Source of the DNA: Pseudomonas brassicacearum
GTDB lineage: Bacteria > Pseudomonadota > Gammaproteobacteria > Pseudomonadales > Pseudomonadaceae
Length of the DNA: 64,000 nt
Reading direction: 5' to 3'
Assembly (NCBI RefSeq): GCF_000585995.1
Contig: NZ_CP007410.1
Span: 1,887,430-1,951,429, forward strand
Shown one piece after another: positions 48,823 through 56,656 of the stretch. The stretch's first letter is position 1, and each line of letters opens with the position of its first letter. A model generated the notes under the pieces. It saw only the letters and a program-made list of their open reading frames with translations, did not search any database and had not been told where the DNA came from. The position numbers and the translations under genes are program-made.

Positions 48823-49674
48823 ATGTACAAAGACTATCCCGCCGCCTATCAGGTCAGCAAAGGCTCAGCCCTGCAGGTGGACAAACCCTTCTACGACCGC
48901 ATCCGCACTCAGCAAGACAAGCGCACCCTGATTGAACAGTTCGAAGTGCCGATCCGCACCGGCCGCGCCTGGCACGTACCGGCCGGTCATGTGTTCCGCG
49001 TCACGACGCCGATGGGCCCGCAGGTGGGCGACTTTAACATCTGGAATGCCCATGATCCGCGGGAGCGGCTTTGGGCGGCGCGCACACGTCAGCTGCAGGG
49101 CGCCCACGTCAGCACCCATGATCGGTTGTGGTCGAACCTGCCGTTCCTGCGACCCCTGGTGACCATCACCGATGACAGTCTGGCCGGTTACGGCATCGAC
49201 GAGCATGGCGGGCGGCTGCACGATTTGCTGGGGACCCGTTGTGACCCGTACGTGAACAAGATGCTGACGGGCGAGGACTTTCACCATCACTGCCATTCGA
49301 ACCTGACCCGTGCGGTGTTGCCCCATGGTTTGACGGAGTTCGATGTGCACGACGTATTGAATATTTTCCAGTGCACCGGGCTCAACCATGACGACATGTA
49401 TTTCATGAAGGCTTGTCCGGCACAGAAGGGCGATTACCTGGAGTTTTTTGCCGAGATTGATCTGCTGTGTGCCTTGTCGACCTGTCCCGGCGGCGACCTG
49501 TCGCTGGCGATGTGGGGACCGGATGCGCAGGATCCCCTCAGCGTCTGCCGTCCGTTGGGGGTGGAGATCTATCGGTTGGAGGATGCATTGCTGGAAGGCT
49601 GGAGTCAGCCTGAGCGGGCGGCGTACAACGGATTGCATGGGTTGCACATTGCCAAGGCGGATTGGGAGAAGTAA
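48823..49674 (+). CDS. DUF1989 (urea carboxylase-associated family) protein
   Basis: A 283-residue cytoplasmic protein of the DUF1989 family, whose members accompany urea carboxylase and amine-degradation genes. Conserved features: GDFNIWNAHDPRERL, HCHSNLTRAVLP, FDVHDVLNIFQCTGL and CALSTCPGGDLS with clustered Cys and His, suggesting metal binding. I start it at ATG 48823, because GAGG lies 9 bases upstream; ATG 48814 overlaps that site. No urea carboxylase is visible here. Function unresolved; the neighbouring ethanolamine-type permease hints at amine use. Confidence 0.8.
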   Translation: MYKDYPAAYQVSKGSALQVDKPFYDRIRTQQDKRTLIEQFEVPIRTGRAWHVPAGHVFRVTTPMGPQVGDFNIWNAHDPRERLWAARTRQLQGAHVSTHDRLWSNLPFLRPLVTITDDSLAGYGIDEHGGRLHDLLGTRCDPYVNKMLTGEDFHHHCHSNLTRAVLPHGLTEFDVHDVLNIFQCTGLNHDDMYFMKACPAQKGDYLEFFAEIDLLCALSTCPGGDLSLAMWGPDAQDPLSVCRPLGVEIYRLEDALLEGWSQPERAAYNGLHGLHIAKADWEK

Positions 49675-49686
49675 TGCACAGGGCTT

Positions 49687-49821
49687 TTGTGGCGAGGGAG
49701 CTTGCTCCCGCTGGGTTGCGTAGCAGCCCCAAAGTCACGACTCAATCAGCCTGGTACACCGCGCTGGCAGGTTTGAGGGGGGCGCTTCGCGCCCCAGCGG
49801 GAGCAAGCTCCCTCGCCACAA
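49687..49821. repeat. REP pair, type TTGTGGCGAGGGAGC, with extended arms
   Basis: Outer arms TTGTGGCGAGGGAGCTTGCT and complement are followed inward by CCCGCTGGG/CCCAGCGGG and then a GC-rich centre. It lies between the convergent DUF1989 and DUF2897 genes. Confidence 0.85.
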
Positions 49822-49843
49822 GAGCGGTGTGCCAGTCTGTGGC

Positions 49844-50011
49844 TCAGCGATCCTTGGCCTCCTTCGCATCCATCTCCGCATTGCGCTCAGCCACGCGCTT
49901 GCGCTGTTCATCCGTCAGTTCGACCTTGTTGGCGGTGTCGCGCAGCATCATCAGACCACCGACGATCGAGCCGATTGCAACAATCAGAATCAACCAGGCA
50001 TACCAGGGCAT
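49844..50011 (-). CDS. DUF2897 small membrane protein
   Basis: A 55-residue protein with one N-terminal membrane helix (MPWYAWLILIVAIGSIVGGLMML) and a charged coiled tail (DEQRKRVAERNAEMDAKE), matching the DUF2897 family of gamma-proteobacteria. I start it at ATG 50011 (MPWYAW), preceded by AAGGAGAG; a longer in-frame reading lacks support. Function unknown. Lies between the convergent DUF1989 gene and the permease on the same strand. Confidence 0.82.
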   Translation of the reverse strand: MPWYAWLILIVAIGSIVGGLMMLRDTANKVELTDEQRKRVAERNAEMDAKEAKDR

Positions 50012-50131
50012 AGGGCTCTCCTTGAGGGGGCGATGGACGTGGGAACATTTCGCCGGTCCATCGCACCTACCACTTATGAGCGAAGGTTGCTCGCAGTGGT
50101 TCAATACTACGCCCGTTCTGCCGGGTTCACC

Positions 50132-51496
50132 TTAAAGGCCGGTCAGCATCGCATCGGCCGGGGCATCGGCGCGCAGCTGGGCGGTGAGCATGAAATACAA
50201 GAACCCCACTGCCATGAAGCCGAGGAAGATCAGCCCGATCAACGCGTTGAACCAGGCCATCGCCACCAGGCACACCACGGCCAATACCAGGGCGATGCCG
50301 GGCACCAGCGGATAGCCCGGCGCGCGGAAGGTGCGTTCCAGGTTGGGTTCGGTTTTACGCAATTTGAACAGGCTGAGCATGCTCATGATGTACATGACGA
50401 TGGCGCCGAACACGGCCATGGTGATCATCGCCGCGGTCAGGGTCATGCCGCCGAGGTTGATCAGGCCGTCGCTGTAGATCGCTGCGATGCCGATCAGCCC
50501 GCCGGCGATGATGGCCCGATGCGGGGTCTGGAAGCGGGACAGCTTGGCGAGGGAGGCGGGCAGGTAGCCGGCGCGGGCCAGGGCGAAGAACTGCCGTGAG
50601 TAGCCGAGGATGATGCCGTGGAAACTCGCCACCAGGCCGAACAGGCCGATCCACACCAGCATGTGCAACCAGCCGGAGCTTTCGCCGACCACGGCTTTCA
50701 TGGCCTGGGGCAATGGATCGTTGATGTTCGACAGGGTTCGCCAATCGCCGACGCCGCCGGCAAAGAACATCACGCCCATCGCCAGGAACACCAGGGTCAG
50801 GATGCCGCTGATGTAGGCCTTGGGAATCGTGCGTTTCGGGTCCTTGGCTTCTTCGGCCGCCATGGCCGCGCCTTCAATCGCCAGGAAGAACCAGATGGCG
50901 AAGGGAATAGCGGCGAACATCCCGGCAATGGCCGGCGCGCCGAACACATCCGAACCGGCCCAGCCGTTCAAGGCAAAGTGGCTGAAACTGAACGCCGGGG
51001 CGACGACGCCCATGAACACCAAGAGCTCGGCCACCGCCAGGACGCAGACGATCAACTCGAACGTCGCGGCCAATTTGACCCCGAGGATGTTCAGGCCCGT
51101 GAACACGATATAAGCACCGACCGCCGCGTGTTTCGGGTCCAGGGCCGGGAACTGCACGTTCAGGTAGGCACCGATGGCCAGGGCGATGGCGGGCGGTGCG
51201 AAGACGAATTCGATCAGCGTCGCCAGCCCGGCGATCAACCCGCCTTTCTCGCCAAAGGCCCGTCGACTATAGGCAAACGGCCCGCCGGCATGGGGAATGG
51301 CGGTGGTCAGCTCGGTGAAGCTGAAGATGAAGCAGGTGTACATGGCCGCGACCATGAACGACGTCACCAGGAAGCCCAGTGTCCCGGCCACCCCCCAGCC
51401 GTAGCTCCAGCCAAAGTACTCGCCGGAAATCACCAGCCCGACGGCAATGCCCCATAGATGCAGGGTGCCCAGGGTGGGCTTGAGTTGTGTGTTCAT
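50132..51496 (-). CDS. eat: APC-family ethanolamine permease
   Basis: A 454-residue transporter with about twelve membrane helices. N-terminal LWGIAVGLVISGEYFGWSYGWG and AIPHAGGPFAYSRRAFG are the conserved first helices of the ethanolamine permease (Eat/EutP-like) subgroup, and WFFLAIEGAAMAAEEAKDPKR is the family's middle motif. ATG 51496 has GGGGAG upstream; the frame is open much further but the extension is not protein-like. It should import ethanolamine or a related amine with protons. No eutBC genes are in the window. Confidence 0.85.
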   Translation of the reverse strand: MNTQLKPTLGTLHLWGIAVGLVISGEYFGWSYGWGVAGTLGFLVTSFMVAAMYTCFIFSFTELTTAIPHAGGPFAYSRRAFGEKGGLIAGLATLIEFVFAPPAIALAIGAYLNVQFPALDPKHAAVGAYIVFTGLNILGVKLAATFELIVCVLAVAELLVFMGVVAPAFSFSHFALNGWAGSDVFGAPAIAGMFAAIPFAIWFFLAIEGAAMAAEEAKDPKRTIPKAYISGILTLVFLAMGVMFFAGGVGDWRTLSNINDPLPQAMKAVVGESSGWLHMLVWIGLFGLVASFHGIILGYSRQFFALARAGYLPASLAKLSRFQTPHRAIIAGGLIGIAAIYSDGLINLGGMTLTAAMITMAVFGAIVMYIMSMLSLFKLRKTEPNLERTFRAPGYPLVPGIALVLAVVCLVAMAWFNALIGLIFLGFMAVGFLYFMLTAQLRADAPADAMLTGL

Positions 51497-51662
51497 CGGT
51501 GGCTCCCCTCGATCTTTAGCAAAAGCGCTGGCGAGGGGCAGTGCAGTGGGCGTGCCAGGGTGGCGAGGGCGGTCGTAATGGGTGAAATCGTGTCGTATCG
51601 GGGATGTTCCTTGCTCGTTGGGCTCCTGTTGTGCGCCAGTTGAGGGCATCAGAGTCTGTGAT

Positions 51663-51767
51663 GCCGTCTTCGCGAGCAAGCCCGCTCCCACAGTAGGTCT
51701 GTGGTGATCCACTGATTTCACGTACACAACCAATCCATGTGGGAGCGGGCTTGCTCGCGAAGACGGC
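51663..51767. repeat. perfect 30-base REP pair in reversed order
   Basis: GCCGTCTTCGCGAGCAAGCC... (51663-51692) is matched by its exact complement at 51738-51767, so all 30 bases of both arms pair. The complement half is first, as in the 12.75 kb copy. Confidence 0.9.
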
Positions 51768-51798
51768 AGTCCAGGCACCGGAATAACAATGCCTTACC

Positions 51799-51820
51799 CC
51801 ATTTTTTACACATTCTTTAT
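51799..51820 (+). promoter_or_regulatory. candidate KdpE operator of kdpFABC
   Basis: CCATTTTTTACACATTCTTT, about 95 bases before kdpF, resembles the T-rich TTTTTACAC site bound by phosphorylated KdpE upstream of E. coli kdpFABC. A second TTTACACCC lies at about 51849. The match is from memory of the E. coli site. Confidence 0.4.
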
Positions 51821-51912
51821 CCCCCAAGCCCCCTCTCGATCTCGTTCCTTTACACCCTCCCTACCGACAATCACTCCACACACGGCACGACGCCGTACCA
51901 CGGAGAAATCCC

Positions 51913-52002
51913 ATGAGCGTTCTGGACGGGGTGTCGCTGCTGTTGGCAGTGGCGCTGTTCATTTATCTATTGGTTGCGCTGTTGCGCGCGGATCGGAACT
52001 AG
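51913..52002 (+). CDS. kdpF: K+-transporting ATPase accessory peptide KdpF
   Basis: A 29-residue hydrophobic peptide (MSVLDGVSLLLAVALFIYLL then VALLRADRN), one membrane helix, directly before kdpA. This is the length and place of KdpF, the lipid-like stabiliser of the KdpABC complex. Ribosome site GGAGAA lies 5 bases upstream. Easily missed because of its size. Its stop codon forms part of the AGGAG ribosome site of kdpA. Confidence 0.88.
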   Translation: MSVLDGVSLLLAVALFIYLLVALLRADRN

Positions 52003-52010
52003 GAGCGGTT

Positions 52011-53705
52011 ATGCACGGTTATGACTACGGGCTGATCCTCGCCTTTTTCGCCCTGGTGCTGATTCCGGCACCGTTTCTGGGGCGTTTTTACTACCGGGTG
52101 ATGGAAGGCCAGCGCACGTGGCTGTCCCCCATCCTCGGCCCGGTGGAGCGCGGTTGCTATCGCCTGGCCGGTGTCGATCCCGGCGCTGAGCAGAGCTGGC
52201 AGAAATACACCCTGGCCTTGCTCGCCTTCAACCTGGCGGGTTTTGTGTTGCTGTTCGCGATCCTCCTGCTGCAGGGACATCTACCCCTCAATACCGAGCA
52301 ACTGCCCGACATGGAGTGGACCCAGGCCTTCAACACGGCCGTGAGTTTCATGACCAACACCAACTGGCAGTCCTACAGCGGTGAAGCCTCCCTGAGCTAC
52401 CTGAGCCAGATGATCGGCCTGACGGTGCAGAACTTCGTCAGCGCCGCCACCGGCCTGGCCGTGCTGGTGGCGCTGTGTCGCGGGATCGGCCGTAAGTCCG
52501 CCGCGACGCTGGGTAATTTCTGGGTCGACATGACCCGCGCCACCCTCTACGGCCTGTTGCCGCTGTGCCTGTTGCTGGCGTTGTTCCTGGTGTGGCAGGG
52601 CGTGCCGCAGACCTTCGCGCACTATGTGCACGGGGTGACGATGCAGGGCGCCGACCAGGTGATTCCCCTGGGCCCGGCCGCCAGCCAGATCGCCATCAAG
52701 CAATTGGGTACCAACGGCGGTGGTTTCTTCGGCGTCAACTCGGCGCACCCGTTCGAGAATCCAACGGCCTGGAGCAATCTGTTTGAACTCGCTTCGATCA
52801 TCCTGATTCCCGCCGCGCTGGTGTTCACCTTCGGCCATTACGTCAAGGACCTGCGCCAGAGCCGGGCGATCATCGCCTGCATGCTCGTGCTGTTTCTGAT
52901 CGGTGGCGCCACGTCGTTGTGGGCCGAGTACCAGCCCAACCCAGCCCTGAATAACGTCGCGGTGGAACAGACCGCGCCGCTGGAAGGCAAGGAAACACGC
53001 TTTGGCACCACTGCCACGGTGCTGTGGTCGGTGACCACCACGGCAGCCTCCAACGGCTCGGTCAACGGCATGCACGACAGCCTCAATCCACTCAGCGGCA
53101 TGGTTTCCCTGGTGAACATGATGGTTGGCGAAGTGATCTTCGGCGGCGTCGGGGCCGGGCTCTACGGAATGTTGTTGAACGTGCTGATCGCGGTGTTCCT
53201 GGCCGGATTGATGATCGGCCGCACTCCGGAATACCTGGGCAAGAAACTGGGCGCGAGGGAAGTGCAACTGCTGGTGGTGACCTTGCTGGTGATGCCCGTG
53301 AGCGTATTGGTACTGGGCGCCGTCGCCGCGAGCCTGCCCGGGCCGGTCGCAGCGGTCAGTAACCCCGGTGCCCACGGTTTCAGTCAGTTGCTCTACGCCT
53401 ACACCTCGGCGGGGGCGAACAACGGCTCGGCCTTCGCCGGTTTCGGTGCCAACACACCGTTCCACAACCTGATGCTGGGCCTGGGCATGTTGATCGGTCG
53501 TTTCGGCTACATCCTGCCGGTGCTGGCGTTGGCCGGCAGCCTGGCGCTGAAGAAAACTGCGCCGATTGGCCAGAACAGTTTCCCCACCCACGGCCCGCTG
53601 TTCGTGACCTTGTTGACCGTGACCATCCTGCTGGTGGGCGGCCTGACCTTCCTGCCGACCCTGGCCCTGGGTCCGATCGCCGAACACCTGAGCCTGGGTT
53701 TCTGA
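52011..53705 (+). CDS. kdpA: K+-transporting ATPase subunit A
   Basis: A 564-residue channel-like subunit binding and passing K+. Ten membrane helices; selectivity-filter-type glycines in [46 protein letters not shown] and [12 protein letters not shown] start it at ATG 52011 (MHGYDYGL), with AGGAG from 52001; the frame is open upstream through the leader without a protein-like sequence. Ends 5 bases before kdpB. Confidence 0.96.
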   Translation: MHGYDYGLILAFFALVLIPAPFLGRFYYRVMEGQRTWLSPILGPVERGCYRLAGVDPGAEQSWQKYTLALLAFNLAGFVLLFAILLLQGHLPLNTEQLPDMEWTQAFNTAVSFMTNTNWQSYSGEASLSYLSQMIGLTVQNFVSAATGLAVLVALCRGIGRKSAATLGNFWVDMTRATLYGLLPLCLLLALFLVWQGVPQTFAHYVHGVTMQGADQVIPLGPAASQIAIKQLGTNGGGFFGVNSAHPFENPTAWSNLFELASIILIPAALVFTFGHYVKDLRQSRAIIACMLVLFLIGGATSLWAEYQPNPALNNVAVEQTAPLEGKETRFGTTATVLWSVTTTAASNGSVNGMHDSLNPLSGMVSLVNMMVGEVIFGGVGAGLYGMLLNVLIAVFLAGLMIGRTPEYLGKKLGAREVQLLVVTLLVMPVSVLVLGAVAASLPGPVAAVSNPGAHGFSQLLYAYTSAGANNGSAFAGFGANTPFHNLMLGLGMLIGRFGYILPVLALAGSLALKKTAPIGQNSFPTHGPLFVTLLTVTILLVGGLTFLPTLALGPIAEHLSLGF

Positions 53706-53710
53706 GGGAT

Positions 53711-55771
53711 ATGAAGATGAATATGCCGATGAGCAAAACCGTCGTCGCCAAGGCGCCGGAACAACCGAAAACCGCCATCGCGGCCCTGTGGCGACCTGCG
53801 CTGGTGCAAGCCTTCGTCAAGCTCGACCCGCGCCAACTGCATCGCGCCCCGGTGATGCTGGTGGTGGAGCTGACCGCGATCCTCACCACCGTGCTGTGCT
53901 TCATTCCCGACAACGCCGTGCCGACGTTCGTCGCCGCGCAAATCGCCTTGTGGCTGTGGTTCACCGTGCTGTTCGCCAACTTCGCCGAGGCGTTGGCCGA
54001 AGGTCGTGGCAAGGCCCGGGCCGACAGTCTCAAGGCCGGCAGCGAAGGCCTGAACGCACGGCGCCAGACCGCCAACGGTTTTGAAGTGATAGCCGCCACC
54101 CGTTTGCGCAAAGGCGACGTGGTGCGCGTTGAGGCGGGGGACATGATTCCCGGTGACGGCGAAGTGATTGAAGGCATTGCCGCCGTCAACGAGGCGGCGA
54201 TCACTGGCGAATCGGCACCGGTCATCCGCGAGTCCGGCGGGGATCGCTCGGCCGTCACCGGCAATACGCGGCTGGTCTCCGACTGGTTGCTGGTACGCAT
54301 CACCAGCAACCCCGGCGAGTCCACCCTGGACCGCATGATCGCCCTGGTCGAAGGCGCCAAGCGCCAGAAAACCCCGAATGAAGTGGCGCTGGATATCCTG
54401 CTGATCGGCCTGACGCTGATCTTTCTGCTGGTGGTGGTGACGCTGCAACCGTTCGCCCATTTCGCCAATGGCAACCTGCCGCTGGTGTTTCTGGTGGCGC
54501 TGTTGGTCACGTTGATTCCCACCACCATCGGCGGGCTGCTGTCGGCCATCGGCATCGCCGGGATGGATCGGCTGGTGCGCCTGAATGTGATCGCCAAGTC
54601 CGGCCGCGCGGTGGAGGCGGCGGGGGATGTGCATGTGCTGATGCTGGACAAGACCGGCACCATCACCTTTGGTAATCGTCGCTGTGCAGCGGTCCATGCC
54701 GCCCCTGGCGTGAGTACTCAAGCGCTGGCCGAGGGCGCGCTGTTCGCTTCGTTGGCCGATGACACGGCGGAGGGCAAGTCCATCGTCGAGTACCTGCGCG
54801 CTTTGCATTCGCAGCCCGAGCCGGGTCTCGAATCGCTGACCGCCGTGCCATTCAGCGCCGAAACCCGTTTGTCCGGGGTGGATTATCAAGGGCGCGTTTA
54901 CCGCAAGGGCGCCGTGGATTCGCTGTTGAGTTTTATTGGTCTGGCAAAAACCGAGTTGCCGTCCGCTCTGGCCCGGGAGGTCGACAAGATTGCCCAGAGC
55001 GGCGGCACGCCCTTGCTGGTGTGTGCCGATGGCAAACTGCTGGGGGCCATTCATCTGAAGGACGTGGTCAAGCCCGGTATCCGCGAGCGTTTCGCCGAGC
55101 TGCGCAAGCTGGGTATTCGCACCGTGATGGTCACTGGCGACAACCCGCTGACCGCCGCCGCGATTGCCGCCGAGGCGGGGGTCGATGACGTGCTGGCCGA
55201 GGCCACGCCGGAGAAAAAACTCGCGCGCATCCGTCATGAGCAGAATGACGGGCGGCTGGTGGCGATGTGCGGCGACGGCGCCAACGACGCCCCGGCCCTG
55301 GCCCAGGCCGACGTCGGCATGGCGATGAACGACGGCACCCAAGCCGCGCGGGAGGCGGCCAACATGGTCGACCTCGACAGCGACCCGACCAAGTTGCTGG
55401 ACGTGGTGCAGATCGGCAAGGAATTGCTGGTGACCCGTGGGGCGCTGACGACGTTTTCCATCGCCAATGACATCGCCAAGTACTTTGCAATCCTGCCGGC
55501 GCTGTTCGCCTCGATTTATCCACAGCTCGGCGTGTTGAACGTCATGCACCTGAGCAGCCCGCAGAGCGCGATTCTCTCGGCCATCGTGTTCAACGCCTTG
55601 ATCATCGTCGTGCTGATCCCCTTGGCCCTGCGTGGCGTGCGGGTGCAGGCGGCGAGCGCGGCGGCACTGCTGCGGCGCAATCTGTTGATCTATGGCTTGG
55701 GTGGGATCGTGGTGCCGTTCGTGGGGATCAAGGCGATTGATATGTTGCTGACGGCGTTGAGTCTGGTTTGA
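53711..55771 (+). CDS. kdpB: K+-transporting P-type ATPase subunit B
   Basis: A 686-residue P-type ATPase, catalytic subunit of Kdp. Phosphorylated D313 in [13 protein letters not shown], actuator motif [10 protein letters not shown], hinge [20 protein letters not shown], and seven membrane helices. The ribosome site GAGG lies before ATG 53711. It is complete. Unusually for the operon, about 200 bases with REP sequences separate it from kdpC. Confidence 0.97.
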   Translation: MKMNMPMSKTVVAKAPEQPKTAIAALWRPALVQAFVKLDPRQLHRAPVMLVVELTAILTTVLCFIPDNAVPTFVAAQIALWLWFTVLFANFAEALAEGRGKARADSLKAGSEGLNARRQTANGFEVIAATRLRKGDVVRVEAGDMIPGDGEVIEGIAAVNEAAITGESAPVIRESGGDRSAVTGNTRLVSDWLLVRITSNPGESTLDRMIALVEGAKRQKTPNEVALDILLIGLTLIFLLVVVTLQPFAHFANGNLPLVFLVALLVTLIPTTIGGLLSAIGIAGMDRLVRLNVIAKSGRAVEAAGDVHVLMLDKTGTITFGNRRCAAVHAAPGVSTQALAEGALFASLADDTAEGKSIVEYLRALHSQPEPGLESLTAVPFSAETRLSGVDYQGRVYRKGAVDSLLSFIGLAKTELPSALAREVDKIAQSGGTPLLVCADGKLLGAIHLKDVVKPGIRERFAELRKLGIRTVMVTGDNPLTAAAIAAEAGVDDVLAEATPEKKLARIRHEQNDGRLVAMCGDGANDAPALAQADVGMAMNDGTQAAREAANMVDLDSDPTKLLDVVQIGKELLVTRGALTTFSIANDIAKYFAILPALFASIYPQLGVLNVMHLSSPQSAILSAIVFNALIIVVLIPLALRGVRVQAASAAALLRRNLLIYGLGGIVVPFVGIKAIDMLLTALSLV

Positions 55772-55797
55772 GCCAGCAATGGGCCTGACCACTGACA

Positions 55798-55950
55798 TTG
55801 TGGCGAGGGGATTATTGTGGCGAGGGGATTTATCCCCGCTGGGCTGCGCAGCAGCCCCCAAGCCTGATACCTCAGTGTGTCAGGCAGAACGATGGCGACT
55901 GTTTTTGGGGCTGCTGCGCAGCCCAGCGGGGATAAATCCCCTCGCCACAA
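55798..55950. repeat. REP pair plus extra half inside the kdp operon
   Basis: TTGTGGCGAGGGGA occurs twice in tandem at the left (55798 and 55815) and its complement once at the right end (55950). The inner arms GATTTATCCCCGCTGGGCTG and GCGCAGCAGCCCC pair with the right side over more than 40 bases. The structure sits between kdpB and kdpC and should form a strong hairpin in the kdpFABC mRNA. Confidence 0.88.
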
Positions 55951-55977
55951 ATGTGTTTTCAAATCGAGGGTTTTGAA

Positions 55978-56523
55978 ATGTTCACTCTGATCCGCCCGGC
56001 CCTGAGCCTGTTGCTTCTGATGACCCTGGTCACCGGTGTCGCTTACCCACTGCTGGTCACGGGAATAGCGCAAGTCGCCTTTCCCGCCCAGGCCAACGGC
56101 AGCCTGATCGTCGATGCCGCGGGAAAGGTCCGTGGCTCGACGCTGATCGCCCAGGACTTCACCGGCGATGCCTGGTTCCATCCACGGCCCTCGGCCGGTG
56201 CCTTTGCCACGGTCGCCAGTGGTGCCAGCAACTTTTCCCCGAGCAACCCGGCCCTGGCTACTCGAGTGATCGACGATGCCCACAGACTGCAAGTGCCCGG
56301 TCAGGGACCGGTGCCGCTGGCCTTGCTGACCACCTCCGGCAGCGGGCTGGATCCGCACTTGTCACCGGCCGCGATTGCCTATCAACTGGCGCGTGTCGCC
56401 ACGGCGCGCAACCTGCCGGTCTCGACGTTGCAGCAACTGCTGGACGCCCACATCGAGCAGCCCTTGGTGGGGCCGCCGGTGGTGAATGTGCTGGCGTTGA
56501 ACCTGGCGCTGGAAAAACTGTAA
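55978..56523 (+). CDS. kdpC: K+-transporting ATPase subunit C
   Basis: A 181-residue subunit with one N-terminal membrane helix (residues about 8-28) and a periplasmic domain. Family motifs: [48 protein letters not shown] and the late [15 protein letters not shown] use ATG 55978, with GAGGG 7 bases upstream. KdpC stabilises KdpAB and raises ATP affinity. Its own ribosome site is good, although the REP hairpin lies just upstream. Confidence 0.95.
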   Translation: MFTLIRPALSLLLLMTLVTGVAYPLLVTGIAQVAFPAQANGSLIVDAAGKVRGSTLIAQDFTGDAWFHPRPSAGAFATVASGASNFSPSNPALATRVIDDAHRLQVPGQGPVPLALLTTSGSGLDPHLSPAAIAYQLARVATARNLPVSTLQQLLDAHIEQPLVGPPVVNVLALNLALEKL

Positions 56524-56528
56524 GAACC

Positions 56529-56618
56529 TGTGGGAGCGAGCTTGCTCGCGATGACGGTACGTCAGCCAACATTGATGGTGACTGATTCACCTTCATCGCG
56601 AGCAAGCTCGCTCCCACA
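56529..56618. repeat. REP pair, type TGTGGGAGCGAG
   Basis: Matching arms (TGTGGGAGCGAGCTTGCTCG and complement, with ATGACGGT/ATCGCG-side imperfections) between kdpC and kdpD, 6 bases after the kdpC stop. Confidence 0.88.
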
Positions 56619-56656
56619 GGGTATTTGATCAACACCTGAAAAAGAGCCCCCTCGAC

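Larger units (their letters stand above)
51497..51912. other. divergent interval between eat and kdpF
   Basis: 416 bases without a gene. It contains a perfect reversed REP pair and, nearer kdpF, a T-rich candidate KdpE site. The part next to eat (51497-51660) shows no clear promoter hexamers to my eye. Confidence 0.6.

Noticed and set aside
53507..55861. A 784-residue minus-strand open frame opposite kdpB
   Set aside because: Shadow of kdpB codon bias; composition is non-protein-like and it runs into the REP.
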